Notes under the pieces: generated by a model
The model's database searches: none
Seen by the model: the letters and a program-made list of their open reading frames with translations, nothing else
What the model was told of the DNA's origin: nothing
Source: Eremomyces bilateralis CBS 781.70
Taxonomy: Eukaryota; Ascomycota; Dothideomycetes; Eremomycetales; Eremomycetaceae
Direction: 5' to 3'
Assembly (NCBI RefSeq): GCF_010015585.1
Contig: NW_022985069.1
Location: 1,109,038 to 1,173,037, forward strand
DNA: 64,000 bases
Shown here: piece after piece, positions 10,299-20,604 of the stretch
Layout: every line of letters begins with the position of its first letter
Numbering within the stretch: the first letter of the stretch is position 1
Made by a program: the position numbers and the translations under genes

Positions 10299-11735
10299 TA
10301 TTGGAGGCCAACATGAAGGGTGGGGCGCTTAGTCATGGCGCAGAGTCCCAGACTCCCAGTCAATATCACTTCAGCCTCACTTATGTCTTTCTATCACGAA
10401 TTATACAACAATGCCTACCTCAGAGAAGCCCAAACGATTTGAATACGATACTATACGTAAAACGCGATTCTTTGATGCCTATGACACGCTTCCGAAAAGC
10501 TCTTCTTTTAACAGTCTTTGTAAAAGAGAGGGAATAGAGATTCATCCATCAACAGGTCGAAATTGGCTTAAACAGCGCGAACAGTATGGTCGAGCCGCAT
10601 ATCGAAAGACTCGTAAGCTTAGTACACATCTCGGACAGCCCTCTCGAATAAGCGATTCAGATATCCATCGCTTATTAGACCCTTCCAGTCCTCTCCATTA
10701 CCAACCGTACGATGAACAAGGCCTCGAATTCAATGTTAAAGGGAAAACAGTACAACGAAACGTAAAGAAACGGTCAGGAGCCCAACAATTTCAAAAGCCC
10801 TATATCAAAGCTATCTCCCCGGCAAATAAAAGAAGACGGGTCTCGTTTGGTCAACAAAATGAGGGCAAAACATTGACAAGATTTTGGCGATACGTCTACT
10901 TCACGGACGAAGCCCATTTCAATCCTCGAGATTTCTCAGATCGACCTGAATATGAGCTTCGAGTCCCTAATGCGAGTCAACGTCTTCAAAGTCTTCAGGA
11001 AACCAGATCACTCCCACTCAATGTTACCGTTCACGTCGCGAGCGGAGTTTCATACGACCACAAAGGTCCACTTGTTTTCTACAACGATCCAGCTTGTCCG
11101 ACTGTCCCGAAAGCCTACAGGCCGCGCGCCCCTCGCCGATCTGGCATTGAATCAGAAGAGCAATATGCTGAGAACGTCCGAATCTTTCGAGAAACAGCTG
11201 ATCGACCCGAGGTCGAATTAAAGCCCAAAGGAAACTCTATGAGCCAGAGATTCTATCTAAAAGAAGTTCTTCCGCATCATATTAAACACATTAAATGGCT
11301 CGAGGCTAAATATAATCGGAAATTCCTCTTTATTGAGGATAACGACCCATCTCATGGAACTCACTCTAAGAACAATCCTGTTATACAACGAAAGAGAGAT
11401 GAAGATCTCCTCTTACTTGATTACCCCGCTCAATCATCTGATCTTAGTCCGCAAGAGCCAGTTTGGAGAGCGATGAAACAGGTGCTTCGAGGTGGATCGT
11501 GGCATTCGGTGGAGGAATTTAAGCAAGCTATTCGGGCAGCCCATCGCTCGGTATCACAGCGATCAATTAGTGGATATATTAGTGAGATGCCTCAGCGTTG
11601 TAAAAAGCTCATCGAGCTAAAAGGAGGCCGAATTCGCTCCGATAAGTGGTAGAAAATGAATAAATTTGATGAATCTGAGCCTTTGCCAAGCCCTTGCACC
11701 ATGAGTAAGCGCCCCCCCTTTGGGCCGCTCCAGCA
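10299..11735 (+). mobile_element. Second Tc1/mariner-like DNA transposon with imperfect TIRs
   Basis: The element is about 1.44 kb long. Imperfect inverted repeats share GGGGCGCTTA, TCATGG and GCA. On the left (about 10301-10341) they read AAGGGTGGGGCGCTTAGTCA, and the reverse complement of the right end (about 11694-11732) reads AAGGGGGGGCGCTTACTCAT. A TGGAG-GGCC block lies further out on both sides. Precise ends and target duplication are unclear. The repeats have drifted although the transposase frame is whole, so this insertion is older than the one at 1945. The left TIR lies about 70-110 bases upstream of the ORF. Confidence 0.75.
10411..11652 (+). CDS. Tc1/mariner-superfamily transposase (DD38E-like spacing)
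   Basis: The 413-residue protein is uninterrupted and has no intron. Its N-terminal part (about 1-110) has a helix-turn-helix look (HPSTGRNWLKQREQYG) and the linker motif HLGQPSRISDSDIHRLL, equivalent to the GRP(R/P) linker of Tc1. The catalytic core holds YFTDEAHFNP (first Asp), LFIEDNDPSHGTHSK (second Asp) and SSDLSPQEPVWRAMK (Glu). I count 38 residues between the second Asp and the Glu, again not the classical 34. It differs strongly in sequence from the transposase at 2117, so the two elements are separate families. Start ATG at 10411 is the first that includes the whole N-terminal domain. Likely functional or recently so. Confidence 0.87.
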   Translation: MPTSEKPKRFEYDTIRKTRFFDAYDTLPKSSSFNSLCKREGIEIHPSTGRNWLKQREQYGRAAYRKTRKLSTHLGQPSRISDSDIHRLLDPSSPLHYQPYDEQGLEFNVKGKTVQRNVKKRSGAQQFQKPYIKAISPANKRRRVSFGQQNEGKTLTRFWRYVYFTDEAHFNPRDFSDRPEYELRVPNASQRLQSLQETRSLPLNVTVHVASGVSYDHKGPLVFYNDPACPTVPKAYRPRAPRRSGIESEEQYAENVRIFRETADRPEVELKPKGNSMSQRFYLKEVLPHHIKHIKWLEAKYNRKFLFIEDNDPSHGTHSKNNPVIQRKRDEDLLLLDYPAQSSDLSPQEPVWRAMKQVLRGGSWHSVEEFKQAIRAAHRSVSQRSISGYISEMPQRCKKLIELKGGRIRSDKW

Positions 11736-12207
11736 AAGTATGTTCGACAGCGATCTAGACTGGATTAGATCTGGATCTGGATACCGCCGCCTGGATAACT
11801 TCATCCACCTTGGATCATTTGTAAACTGTACTCACCAAGAAATTATACCTTGCAACAGATGATTTCTATATAGGTACTAAGCCATACCAGGATACTAACG
11901 CTGCAATCCATTCTGTCACACGACTCCAGCGTTCCTCCAGTCAATTCAAGGTGTCGAATATGCGCCTCCAGGCAAGTCCGGTGAGGTCCAGCACAGCCCT
12001 TCCATGATGCAGGGCACTGCAGCATCACAAGCCTCATGGAGTCATGGCTGCTAACTTCAAAAGCCAGCAGCTGAGTCTAGATTTCGAGAGGGTTTTAAAG
12101 TCTTGCAGATATCCTTTCCTGTCCATGTAGCTTTTGTTTCGAGTTCTCGGCTTTTTTCTTCGTCTCTTTCAAGTCCAGCGCTTTGTTTCACCTGCTATTA
12201 TTCATAG
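11736..12207. other. Intergenic, promoter region of CorA-like gene
   Basis: No gene is seen. Pyrimidine-rich sequence at about 12110-12200 precedes the ATG at 12208, as is usual for fungal promoters and leaders. Confidence 0.5.
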
Positions 12208-13618
12208 ATGGCATCCAGAGAAGAAAAGCTCGCCACCTTTGCAGACCCGTCCATCGTCTCATCTCATTCGTTAAACATCATCGAGGGCTGGATCGACTCG
12301 CAACAACGTCTACAAGCACAACGAGGCAAAATCTCCTTCCATAACCTTCCCCGCTTCCTAGACGGTACCTCCAGCCCGATCGTCCCCCAAACCCATTCTT
12401 CCCGTCGACGTTTCCGCATCATCTCCTTCCCCCGCCTCGAAAATGGCCGTCTCAAACTGGGCTTCCCCCAACCCACCTATCACCAAATCCGACAATCCTG
12501 GTGTCTCCACGACCTCACCCTAGAAGCCTTCCTAAACAACAACGGCATCCTCTCCAGCCTCGAGACGCAGGACACCACCTGTATCCTCATGAAAGTCGCC
12601 GCATCCCGCTCCACCGGCTTCGATACCGTCTCCATCTCGCACCACCGCGCCGCGAACCTCACCAATGTGCTCTACTACAGCCTCGAAAACGAAGACGGGG
12701 TGTTTGACGCCCTCCTACAACACCCAGAGCGCTGCCTGCAGCCGTCGTTCTTCGCCGCGGTGCTCTACCGCTGCCACCAGCAGCGCATCGAGCGCTTTCG
12801 GGTAATTCTCGACGATGAGATCGTGGGGGTGGAGCGGGGCTCGAAGTTCGGGGGGCCGGGGCGGTTGTTTGGGCATCGGTATCGGCATGAAGAACCGGTC
12901 GTGGAGATGCAGGGGGATAGCATGACGAAGAAGTTGAGTTATGTGCAGACGGAGTTGGCGGTGTTGGGGCATTTGGCGCGGTCGAGTTTGGAGATGGGGG
13001 GGTGGTTGGTGGAGATGGCTAGGCAGGAGCGGGAAGGGGGGCTGGATACGGACGCGAGTGCCGTGACGGAAGAAAAGGGAGAGAAGGAATTGGGGATGCG
13101 GATGTCGGAGAATGTGAGGAAGACCCTCGATGAGGCGGAATACGTGCGCCGGCGTGCAGCGACTGTCGTGTCGCAGATCCAAGCTGTCAACGATCGAGTG
13201 CAGAGTCAGACGACCTTCGTAAGTCCGAGCCGCCACTGAAGTCTACCGATGAAGCCGTCCCTAATCCTCCCACCAGCTCCTCAACAGCTCCCTCCACAAC
13301 CAAACTGACTACACCGCCGCCATTGCCCTCGAGACGAAAAAAGACAGCTCCGCCATGAAAGCCATCGCGGCGCTGACCATCGTCTTCCTCCCCGGCACCT
13401 TCGTGGCGACGGTGTTCAGCATGAATATATTCGACTGGAGCGGCGGTGAGGGTGCCGAGCCGCGCATGTCGAAGTATATCTACGTGTATTGGATCGTCAC
13501 GATTCCCTTGACGCTATTAGTGATGTTCGCCTGGTGGGTTTGGCTTAGGAGGGATCTGGGGAGGTTTCGGAATGTGAGGAGCTTGAGTGACTTGCGGACG
13601 ATGGAGAAGAATGTGTAG
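12208..13618 (+). CDS. CorA-like Mg2+/divalent cation transporter family protein
   Basis: This is a fungal member of the CorA/ZntB superfamily with two C-terminal membrane spans. Exons are 12208-13218 and 13277-13618. The 58-base intron (GTAAGT...CACCAG) has a CTAAT branch-like site, and the product is 450 residues. The long N-terminal domain is soluble with coiled-coil-like segments (VRKTLDEAEYVRRRAATVVSQIQ). The C-terminal part has TM1 at about 365-386 (IAALTIVFLPGTFVATVFSM), a loop and TM2 at about 404-427. In classical CorA the end of TM1 carries a GMN filter. Here the equivalent is SMN, a change common in fungal CorA-like proteins, so transport of Mg2+ is not assured. Many relatives are annotated only as CorA-like or ankyrin-type regulators. 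Start ATG MASREEK follows a pyrimidine-rich leader. Confidence 0.85.
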
Positions 13619-14480
13619 GGCTACGACTCTTATGATCTATAGATGGATGGACTAGGGAGGCATTATACAAACGAAGATAAGGTAAGGTATGATAATATTG
13701 TCTTCGGGATGCAGTCCTCTCCGATGCTGACGTCCGCAGAATAGGTAATCGCTGGTTGATATTAACTTTTCAGAAATATTATGCGGGAATCATCATTAGT
13801 ATCATCAATATGAGCATGTGTTTCTTCCATTTACAAATCATTTTCCCTTGGTCCTTCAGAACTTTCCAGTCCCATCACAACATCGATCTCATGAAAACAG
13901 CATCCTCTCTTTTGGGATCCGACGGCATTAGCAACTTTGGAGCCATTATGCAAGAGTCATAGCGTTGCTCGCGGTAGATGTCCACCAGGCAGCAGTCAAA
14001 CACAACGTCAACAATCCCAACTATTGCATACACCCTTCGCATCTGTCCGCCATACTGAAAGCGCAGAGATTTTGGGTGTCGAACAAGGCGGATGGCAGCA
14101 AATATATTCGTTCAATTTAGTATTTCCGAAGTATAGCTGTAGTCCGGTGTTCAGAAACCTAGGATCTTTCTTGCCGCGATCCTCTGCGGAAAGCCTGGAA
14201 AATGATCAGGCCAGGGGGATTGTTTATACAAAACGATCGACCCTAGTTTTGTCCTCATTGACTCGTATCATTTCTGACTCTTGCCTGTTATTTTCTTCAG
14301 TAATCATGCTGAATGGCATCGGGGCTACGTGTTTTCGTATATCGCTATCGCTCGCCGGGCTATCGGTGATATGAGCAAACTAGTTCACCCAGTACATGAG
14401 CAAAAGAAGTTGTTAGTTCAATCCGTGCGGGTTATTATTAACAGGCTTTTTTCTATTCACTAGATTTTCCCAGAGTTTTT
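13619..14480. other. Gene-poor stretch
   Basis: This is the 3' flank of the CorA-like gene. Frames are short and of no recognisable family. Base composition is AT-rich compared with the neighbouring genes. Confidence 0.45.
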
Positions 14481-14484
14481 TTTT

Positions 14485-14690
14485 TCTCCTTTGTCGCACA
14501 TCAGCAATAGTGAACCTCATGCTCGATCAATGCTCCCTTGCATGCACCCGGCATTTGAGAGGACAGGAGTTTATATATTGTTTCCCCTTTATTCCCTCTT
14601 CTTTGCCGCGCATCAACAAGAATGACCTTCATGCCCGATCCGTCCGACTCTCGGAATTTGAGATGACACAAGTATCCATAAATTGCTCTC
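14485..14690 (+). repeat. Diverged tandem duplication, two units of about 90-100 bases
   Basis: Unit one (about 14485-14580) and unit two (about 14596-14690) share an ordered series of blocks: CTTTG-CGC-CATCA, TCATGC-CGATC, GCATTTGAGA/GAATTTGAGA, GGACA/TGACA and TATATATTG/CATAAATTG. The period is about 111 bases. No coding frame is conserved. It looks like an old local duplication. Confidence 0.6.
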
Positions 14691-15200
14691 TCATTACGAA
14701 GACGTCTTCAATCTAGAATTAACACTAACCTTGAGTCCGGAGCTTCCAGGGCTCTCTAGTGGGGTATATGCTTCTTGAAGCTATTCGACGGACTAGATAA
14801 CCTCTCCCTTATTCTCTGGGCCAACGACCTTCCCAGCAAGATCAGGATCCTAGAAGTCGTTGCTCACTATCGGATCACTCTCCGAGAATTCCGCTTCAAC
14901 GACCAACAAAATATGGACCATTGGTCTACTTGGTTGGTTACTAACTTATGTGACACGGATAAGAGCCATCGTGGCCTCGTGGAGAGACACCATGCCTGAA
15001 GTGATGTAGGATCAAGCATTGAGCTCAATGATCCGTAGATGGAGGGAGTGAGAGGCTGGGCGGGTCCTTGAGCGAAGCCCTAGAGAAGGAAAGGATACAA
15101 ATGGAAATAGAAGTTGATATTACACATAATTAATGTTTTTTGGCCTGACTTGAACTGACATAAAAATCTATCGTTTTATTTTAAAATAAAAAAATAAATG
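14691..15200. other. Gene-poor stretch before tRNA
   Basis: A 74-codon frame at 14775-14999 has no recognisable motif. An AT-rich run with poly-T on the minus strand at about 15180-15198 serves the tRNA terminator. Confidence 0.4.
15184..15198 (-). terminator. RNA polymerase III T-run terminator of tRNA-Tyr
   Basis: Directly 3' of the tRNA on the minus strand comes CATTTATTTTTTTATTTT, which includes a run of seven T. This is the usual Pol III stop signal. Confidence 0.8.
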
Positions 15201-15301
15201 TCCGCCGAACCAGGATCGAACTGGTGACCTTTGGATGCCATGCACGATCATTGAAGATCCGATATTACAGTCCACTGCGCTACCAACTGCGCCACCAGCG
15301 G
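15201..15301 (-). tRNA. tRNA-Tyr (anticodon GTA) with intron
   Basis: Read on the minus strand, the 5' acceptor strand CCGCTGG pairs with TCGGCGG at the 3' end (two G-U pairs), followed by discriminator A. The D arm is GCGC-AGTTGGTA-GCGC and the T arm is ACCAG-TTCGATC-CTGGT. The anticodon loop is CTGTAA with anticodon GTA at positions 34-36. An intron of about 28 bases (TATCGG...ATGGC) follows position 37, the standard eukaryotic place, and tRNA-Tyr genes usually carry one. The lower end of the anticodon stem has one G-A mismatch by my pairing. A and B boxes are present as part of the D and T arms. CCA is not encoded, as expected in eukaryotes. Confidence 0.92.
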
Positions 15302-16784
15302 CAGTTCAATTAATTTTTCTACCTCTGCAAAGCCGTTCCCATGCATTCTCATCTGGCTCTTCAGTCCTTAGCCAAGGGTGCAACAGCCAGCCTGATCGTG
15401 TTTCTTACAGTGCTTGAATATTAGAATATCGCTCAAAATATGTCTTGAAGGCTGGCGAACATGCTCGTCGACCGTTGTGGAAATGAATCCAAGAATCTAA
15501 TTAACTAATGATTTTGCTTCTAAGTTAGTCTCCAAGCTCCCTAAGAACCCCTCCTCGATCCATCATTAGCAATTCGCCCAGAACACCAAGAATTCATCGG
15601 AAAATAGCTAAAACAAAGGAAAAGCAAGGAGACAATAAGATAGCAGGTTGACAAGGACGAACTCAGCCAAAGCGCGGCAGATGAGCAGAGCCGCTGAAGA
15701 TTGGCACACCAGTGACCAGTCACCAGACAGATCGAAACCGAATTAGGGTCACCATGGCAGCACAACCCTGTCAACAACGGGTTTTCATGCCCGCTAACTC
15801 AACAATGCTCCCATCCAATCTGGGGCGATAGCTTTGTCGGTACGCTCTGTCAATTGAATCTTTACGAAGCGTTCATAGATGCCCAGTGCTAATTCGGCTT
15901 CCAGCCTGATAGGAAGCACTATGCCCCTGTCACGAAAATCGTTTTCGATCTAGCTGGTCTTTCACAAAACACCACTTAGCTAATTTTGGTATGCATGAGG
16001 GTGATGTCGGATTTTGACATTCTTGGACGAAATTCGCCTTTTCGTCCTTTGAGAATGAATTTATCGATGTTTCTCCTGACTTATTAAATTTATTACTGCA
16101 TCCTTTCTATGGAGCCGGAGGGACATTCGTTCATACTAAGACATACCTTTTTGACGTGAATAGCGGCATTTATCAGCGGGCTCCCAGGGTGAATGACTGT
16201 CCACTATTCACACTCGTGGCGGCATGTATGAGCCTTGAATAGATTTATTAAAATGTAAATCGACCACCTTTGACAATGCAACTGTATCCCTTGTTGTTAT
16301 AGGCTTTTCTCTTTTAGTCAGGAGAATGAATTCCTCTTGTACTCATTATGGGCACTACTCAAAAGACACCCCTTATTTTCACTCAAAGTGCAGCCCCAGC
16401 ACTAGTGGCCTATTTAAGAATATTGACAATAAAATCAAGGTATTCGTCGCGGTCTGGCGCGAATAAACTAGGGGCCGCAGAGCAAGCACGGGACGGACAG
16501 TCAGGAACCCGGAGTGGGCCGTAAGGAGTCGGCAAAATGGGTGGTAGCAGGGCGGCCTCAAAACAAGTGGAGGAGCCAAATCGGGTAGCAGGGGGGTACC
16601 CGAAGCAGGTGGCTGGAGGTGCCTATAGTGGGCGGTATTTTGGGCATTTGTTTTGGACCGTTCGATAGACAGCACCGCGTTAGATTCCAAGGTCACGCGA
16701 TAGTGTGACATCGATAGAGCATTTCAGAACGCATGTTTTAACTTCTCTTTCGAGGCTTAAGAGTTAAGCACCCTGAATTCACTA
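15302..16784. other. Gene-poor stretch between tRNA and Fot1-type relic
   Basis: No supported gene. A GC-richer segment at about 16380-16710 differs in composition from the AT-rich surroundings and could be a relic of another repeat, but I found no terminal repeats around it. Confidence 0.4.
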
Positions 16785-16838
16785 CTCGTGCCAGGCTTCC
16801 CCCCCCTCCAGGGTGGGTGCGCTACAGATCAACGCAAA
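16785..16838 (+). repeat. Left TIR of the Fot1/pogo-type relic
   Basis: Pairs with 17294-17346 in inverted orientation. The C-run is 8 here and 7 in the partner. Confidence 0.88.
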
Positions 16839-16960
16839 CCACACAACAACGCAAAGTCTGTACTCAACTCAAATAGTTAATTATCTCAACACCAACATGC
16901 CTCCTGATTTTCAATGGCAGTTTACTGCAAGCGGAGCTCGGCACGCAACAAGGCAGTGAC

Positions 16961-17257
16961 TTGGATCGCTATTTAGATGCCAGCCACAACCGCAAACGAA
17001 AAACAACTCGTCGACGTGTTAATGCAGGAGGTCCTCTTTATGTTAAGGATGCAAATGGCCGGATTGAAGAGCGGAAGGCTACGGAAATGAGGGAGGAGTG
17101 GGAGAAGCGTGAGCGACGCCGGGCGCGCGATAAGAAGAAAAGGCAACGTGAGCTCACAGAGGAGGCTCGCAGGGGAGAAATAAATGGTGAAACAGCTGCT
17201 ACAGCTACTGGAGATCAAGAAAATCTCCCTTATTTTATAGATACTCAACCGTGGTAG
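16961..17257 (+). pseudogene. C-terminal remnant of a Fot1/pogo transposase
   Basis: About 98 codons are strongly basic. They begin near DRYLDASHNRKRKTTRRR and continue with a charged helix (MREEWEKRERRRARDKKKRQ). This composition is typical of the C-terminal tail after the DDE domain in Fot1-like transposases. No catalytic residues are present, because the DDE domain has been deleted. There is no convincing native start codon. The family call rests on composition, on the TA-flanked long TIRs and on memory of related tails. Confidence 0.6.
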
Positions 17258-17293
17258 AAGAAATCGATTGTTTTGTTGCTTGATGTACTCGAT

Positions 17294-17346
17294 TTTGCGT
17301 TGATTTGTGGCGCACCCACCCTGGAGGGGGGGAAGCCTGGCACGAG
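17294..17346 (-). repeat. Right TIR of the Fot1/pogo-type relic
   Basis: Inverted copy of 16785-16838. It is followed directly by the TA target duplication. Confidence 0.88.
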
Positions 17347-18169
17347 TATTCACTATTCACATGGTATTTCCAGGGTCTTTACTCCTTTACGGGCCCTGGT
17401 CTGTTGCGTGTTTGCCCTTTTATTAGCCAAATCATAAGGTCAAAGATGAAAGATCTGTGCGCCGAATTTGCTAGTAAGAAGGCACAGACACGGCAGACTA
17501 GGGCTGGTGAAGGAATGAATAATGCAAATGAAAAGTACATGACAGGATTCTTGAAAAGATTGATTAATATTCAACGGCTCAATGTATTATTCCGATCCCG
17601 TACCAACAATGGCTCAGAACATAAGAAACAGTTGGCTGCCTGCAGGGTTTGATGTTACATCTAAATATGGTAAGCAAAACTTGGGGATCACGATGGAGAG
17701 CAGCCGGACAACGGGAGAACGATACTCTGGGGCTATCCGTTGCAACTTCAATGGCTTACCAATTGCTTCGTCTGTAATAATGGATTGCCACTTTGGTAGA
17801 GACGCTGTCCTTCCCCGCTGGTCGGTTGCACAGATCGACGCTCAAAGCTCTGCTTATTATCAGCCCAATCGCACTTGTGTTTCTGGACGGAGATATCAGA
17901 CTACCGCTTCAGGGTTAGGGTCTTCAAATCAGGGTTTCAATTGGTCGATGGCATCGTTAAATCCCTAAATGGTATATATGGCGCCACATCCTAAAAACCT
18001 AACCCCGACGCTAGCTACTACATACGTACGTATCAGTTCGTCAAGTATTTTAGTTGCTAACAACTCCTTATGACGACGCTTCCTGTTGACATGTCCTAGG
18101 AGGCTTGGTCGGACCAGCACGGAATGGACAACTCCCTTTAAAAAGGGGCATAGAATATTATTAAAGAGC
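17347..18169. other. Intergenic, upstream of Zn2Cys6 regulator
   Basis: A 128-codon ATG frame at 17582-17968 has no recognisable motif and is not called. The last part, with a TTTAAAAAG box at about 18137-18145, may belong to the promoter of the regulator. Confidence 0.4.
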
Positions 18170-20426
18170 ATGGATTCTAACGCTGTTGAGGGGAGGAAGC
18201 AGACCGATCTTGGTCTGACACCACAACCGAACATGACCGGCATCGCTGATTTCACAAACATATTTCGGGCTTATCCCAACCCAAACACAGCACGCAAAGT
18301 CATTAAACGGCCGCGCCAGGCGTTTTCCTGCACAGCATGCCGAACCCGCAAGCTCAAGTGTGACCGAGAACGCCCATGTGGGATCTGCATCGCAAGAGGA
18401 GATGACGAAAAGTGTAGATATGCGTCGACGCCGAAGCAGCAGAAGGAGTCGAGGCTGGGCGTCCAGGGGCAGTTGCAGAGATTGGAAGAAATGGTGTCAA
18501 AACTGGTCCAAGATGGTAGTGCTGTTGCGAACTCGAATACAGCAATTACTCCGGATGATTCCACTTCCAGTTCCAATATGTCTACCAACGGCACGCAGCT
18601 GACGCTGGACTCTGAAGGGAGAGGCAGTGCGGAACCCGGCCCTAGATCAGTGTATACGGGGGCGACACATTGGACCACAGTCCTCGACGGTATCCGCGAT
18701 ATCCAAGACTGGCTTGACTTCGAACCCGAACCCATCCCATCGGCCCCGAACCCCCCGTCTAGTGGCGGGTTGTATGGCTTCATCTTCGGCGATCTGGAGC
18801 CGCTGAAGGTTGAAGAAGCCATCGAAGCGATACCTCCTCGTTCAGTCACCGATCCACTTCTGCAATTGTACTTCAGTTCGAAGTTCGCTTCGCCTACGTT
18901 TCTCCATGAGGGGAAGTTTCATCGTGACTACGAGCGCTTTCGAACTGACCCGGCTAGAACAAGCCTCTTCTGGATCAGTCTGCTCTATTCCGCACTCAGC
19001 ATCGCGGCGCTTGCGGCTCACGGCAGCAGACATTATCTAACCAAGCAATCCTACAATATTGACCCTGCGGCCCTCCGGAAGAAAGCCGGCCAGTGTCTGG
19101 TGACTGCCGAATATCACGAAGCGCAGCAGTATACTATCGAGTCGTTGGTACTATATTGTTTGGCGGGATTTTACGCCACCAGCGAGGCTGATTCGTCGCT
19201 TTGGTCGTTGTTCGGATTGGTGACCAGACAAGCCCAGAGGATGGGCTATCATCGTGACCCAAGTCACCTAAAGAGCAATGATATCACACCTTTCGAAGCC
19301 GAGATGCGGCGACGCGTATGGTTCTATCTTGAGACGTTCGACGTCCTATTCTCTTTTCACCTCGGGTTGCCTCCAATCATCCACGAAGGTGTCTGTGACA
19401 CTACACCACCGAGCCACCTCCTGGACGAAGATTTTGATGAACACAGTGAAGTACTCCCAGAGCCTCGATCGGACGTAGAACCGACGCACATGCTCTACCA
19501 GTACTATAAGTCGGCGTATATGCGAGCCTTCCGCAAAGTTGTCCGACACGCCCTCGCCGCCGGCAAACCGTCCTTCGAAGAGACCATCCTGCTCACGAAC
19601 GAAATGGAGGACTTTCATAACGGGCTCGCTGAAAGCTTGAAGATCCGGCCCCTTCAAGTCACACACTTCACCGACCCACCCTCTACGATCATGCATCGAC
19701 TGATGCTCGAAATGTGCTACCTGAAGAGCATGTGCGTGCTGCACCGTACCTACCTTAATTTCGAAAAACGCAATCCCAAATATGACCGATCCCGGGAAAT
19801 CTGCCGTGCGGCTGCCATTCGGATCCTCGAGCTACAGTCCGAGTACCACCGCGAGAGCCAACCGGGGGGTCGACTGCACGAATCCAGCTGGATGATGTCG
19901 AGCCTGAACCATGACGACTTCCTGCTTGGCGCCATGATCGTCTGCCTGGATCTGCGAGAGAACGAGTCGATGAGCGTAACGGACCGAGCTCGGAAGATTG
20001 AGGCGCTGGAGATTTCGCACGATATCTGGTCGGAGCGGAAGGATCGCTCGATGGATGTGCAGCACGCGCTGAAGGTCCTGGGATTGATTTTGAAAAGTGT
20101 GAAGGGGCACGAGAATTGGCATCTGGGGATGCAAGACTCAGAGGTCGCAGTGATGGCATCCAGTGCTTTACTGGCTGGGAGTAGCATGCAATTTGAATCG
20201 CTGCTTATGCCGGGGACGGTGCAATGTGATATGGAGGACCTGTCCCTGGCCTTGATAGATTCTGAGGGATTCGATGAATTGTTGAATGACTCGGCGAACA
20301 TTGATTGGGTGAGTTGACGTACTGAATAGCTTTGATTGCTACGGTAGACACTGACTTGCGTAGAATGCTATCGACGGATTCATTTTCGATCGTAATGGCA
20401 ACCTTGATCACTCCGTGTACTCCTAG
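18170..20426 (+). CDS. Zn2Cys6 (C6) fungal transcription factor with fungal_trans domain
   Basis: This is a nuclear DNA-binding regulator. Exon 1 is 18170-20308, a 55-base intron (GTGAGT...CTGAC...GCGTAG) follows, and exon 2 is 20364-20426 with the short tail NAIDGFIFDRNGN. The total is 733 residues. The binuclear cluster reads C-x2-C-x6-C-x5-C-x2-C-x8-C at about residues 54-82 (CTACRTRKLKC, then CGICIARGDDEKC). A basic linker and short coiled coil (LQRLEEMVSKLVQ) follow. The large middle homology region (about 220-560) contains WISLLYSALSIAALAAHGS and EAEMRRRVWFYLETFDVLFS, typical of PF04082. I chose the ATG at 18170. An in-frame ATG at 18086 would add 28 residues. Regulated genes are unknown. 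The FAD monooxygenase at 22.4-24 kb is the nearest plausible target. Confidence 0.92.
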
Positions 20427-20604
20427 CTTCCAGTGCCAACCCGCCATTCCCCTGAGGCAGCTATAGATGGATACGTACGCCTCAACTTTTAAATAACCAG
20501 TCTGTAACATAAAGCACATATAGGGAAGTCCAAATATCCCAAGCAAAATTGAGGCGTAACGACAAACCACGCCACAAGGATTGGTGCTCAAAAGCAACCT
20601 GAGC

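Larger units (their letters stand above)
16785..17346 (+). mobile_element. Fot1/pogo-type deletion derivative (562 bp) with TA flanks
   Basis: Terminal inverted repeats of about 54 bases start CTCGTGCCAGGCTTCC and continue through GGGTGGGTGCGC to AACGCAAA. They occupy 16785-16838 and 17294-17346 and differ by one C in a homopolymer and two substitutions. TA stands immediately outside both ends (16783-84 and 17347-48), the duplication expected for Tc1/mariner-pogo elements. The interior is only about 450 bases and keeps a C-terminal piece of a transposase-like frame. It is therefore a non-autonomous, MITE-like copy made by internal deletion. Confidence 0.88.

Noticed and set aside
16379-16711. 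GC-rich block with a 110-codon minus-strand frame, considered as a further transposon
   Set aside because: No terminal repeats, no target duplication and no transposase motif found.
17582-17968. Plus-strand ATG frame of 128 codons upstream of the C6 regulator
   Set aside because: No recognisable domain, no codon bias and no intron signals. Could be chance in an AT-rich region.
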